DNA from: CBCPMX01 sp965120355
GTDB taxonomy: Bacteria > Bacillota > Clostridia > Oscillospirales > Oscillospiraceae
Length of the DNA: 5,549 nucleotides
Assembly (NCBI GenBank): GCA_965120355.1
Contig: CBCPMX010000029.1
Location: forward strand, 1-5,549
Reading direction: 5' to 3'
Of this stretch, positions 5,513 through 5,549 are shown in pieces. Position numbers and translations under genes: made by a program. The notes below the pieces were generated by a model that had not been told where the DNA came from, did no database searches, and worked only from the letters and a program-made list of their open reading frames with translations. The first letter of the stretch is position 1. Each line of letters starts with the position of its first letter.

Positions 5513-5529
5513 AAAACCAAGAGAATAAG
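5490..5529. repeat. 9-bp perfect inverted repeat over the promoter
   Basis: CTTATTCTC (5490-5498) and GAGAATAAG (5521-5529) are exact complements, 22 bases apart. The left arm lies in the promoter spacer; the right arm covers the likely start of transcription and touches the ribosome binding site. This is the layout of an operator at which a dimeric repressor or the element's own transposase could block transcription. A transcript reading through from the IS30 gene would instead form a hairpin there. Confidence 0.5.
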
Positions 5530-5541
5530 GAGGTATTCAAA

Positions 5542-5549
5542 GTGGCACG
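5542..5549 (+). CDS. Start of an unidentified gene (probably transposase), cut by window end
   Basis: GGAGG (5529-5533), within AAGGAGGT, precedes a GTG start by eight bases. Only Val/Met-Ala and part of an Arg-type codon (CG) are visible. The position at the left end of an apparent insertion suggests the element's transposase. An MAR-type start is common in IS21 IstA proteins, but three residues cannot decide it. Confidence 0.45.

Larger units (their letters stand above)
5467..5549 (+). mobile_element. Second mobile element inserted in the IS30 transposase (left end)
   Basis: At 5467 the sequence switches from transposase coding to AT-rich non-coding DNA beginning TGTGGTATAAAAAAAG, with a promoter, an inverted repeat, a ribosome binding site and a gene start within 80 bases. 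The compact layout is that of an insertion-sequence left end. A TGT terminus, an internal TTGACA and a start reading Val-Ala-Arg would suit the IS21 family, but too little is visible to be sure. The alternative is a simple deletion junction. Confidence 0.5.

Noticed and set aside
5466..5549. Group II intron 5' end (GTGTG at 5466-5470)
   Set aside because: GTGTG fits the GUGYG start, but a protein start only about 75 bases in leaves no room for the intron's domain I, and the promoter suits an insertion sequence better.
1..5549. CRISPR array, tRNA, rRNA or known riboswitch
   Set aside because: There are no regularly spaced repeats beyond one 13-bp pair, and I recognise no tRNA, rRNA or riboswitch core in the non-coding stretches.

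Overview
The window looks like a mid-GC Bacillota (Clostridia) chromosome, probably a gut-type anaerobe of the Oscillospiraceae/Lachnospiraceae kind. The grounds are strong AGGAGG ribosome binding sites before nearly every gene, a low-GC-Gram-positive type lipoprotein signal with a family 1 solute-binding protein, a class B-type sortase remnant and an IS30-family transposase. The taxonomic call is inference; there is no rRNA or other marker.

Layout. Positions 1-341 hold no intact gene. There is a minus-strand fragment resembling the catalytic end of a sortase (1-98), a plus-strand terminator hairpin (94-134), and a leader-like stretch with two strong hairpins (176-206, 215-261) and a ribosome-binding-site-like AGGAGG with a nine-codon ORF (274-310). 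Positions 342-4541 are one compact minus-strand operon. It reads 4541 to 342: three tandem paralogues of a SnoaL/NTF2-like protein (273, 273 and 286 residues) whose ORFs overlap by 7 and 8 bases, then a 564-residue lipoprotein solute-binding protein whose ribosome binding site starts directly after the previous stop codon. A perfect 22-bp hairpin at 215-261 probably ends the operon. Positions 4542-4788 are an AT-rich intergenic region with a 13-bp direct repeat, two inverted repeats and no clear consensus promoter. From about 4700 an IS30-family element begins; its transposase (from 4789) keeps the helix-turn-helix and first catalytic Asp but is cut at about 5466. There a second sequence, most likely another mobile element, begins with its own promoter, ribosome binding site and a GTG start at 5542, and runs off the window.

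How the genes may work together. The overlaps point to translational coupling and fixed-ratio synthesis of three different NTF2-like subunits. Related folds form dimers and trimers, and some act as dehydratases or isomerases on small hydrophobic substrates, so a hetero-oligomer is a reasonable hypothesis. The attached lipoprotein could capture the substrate outside the cell, but no permease, ATPase or other enzyme is encoded here, so the pathway is unknown. This operon is the part of the window most likely to represent an undescribed system.
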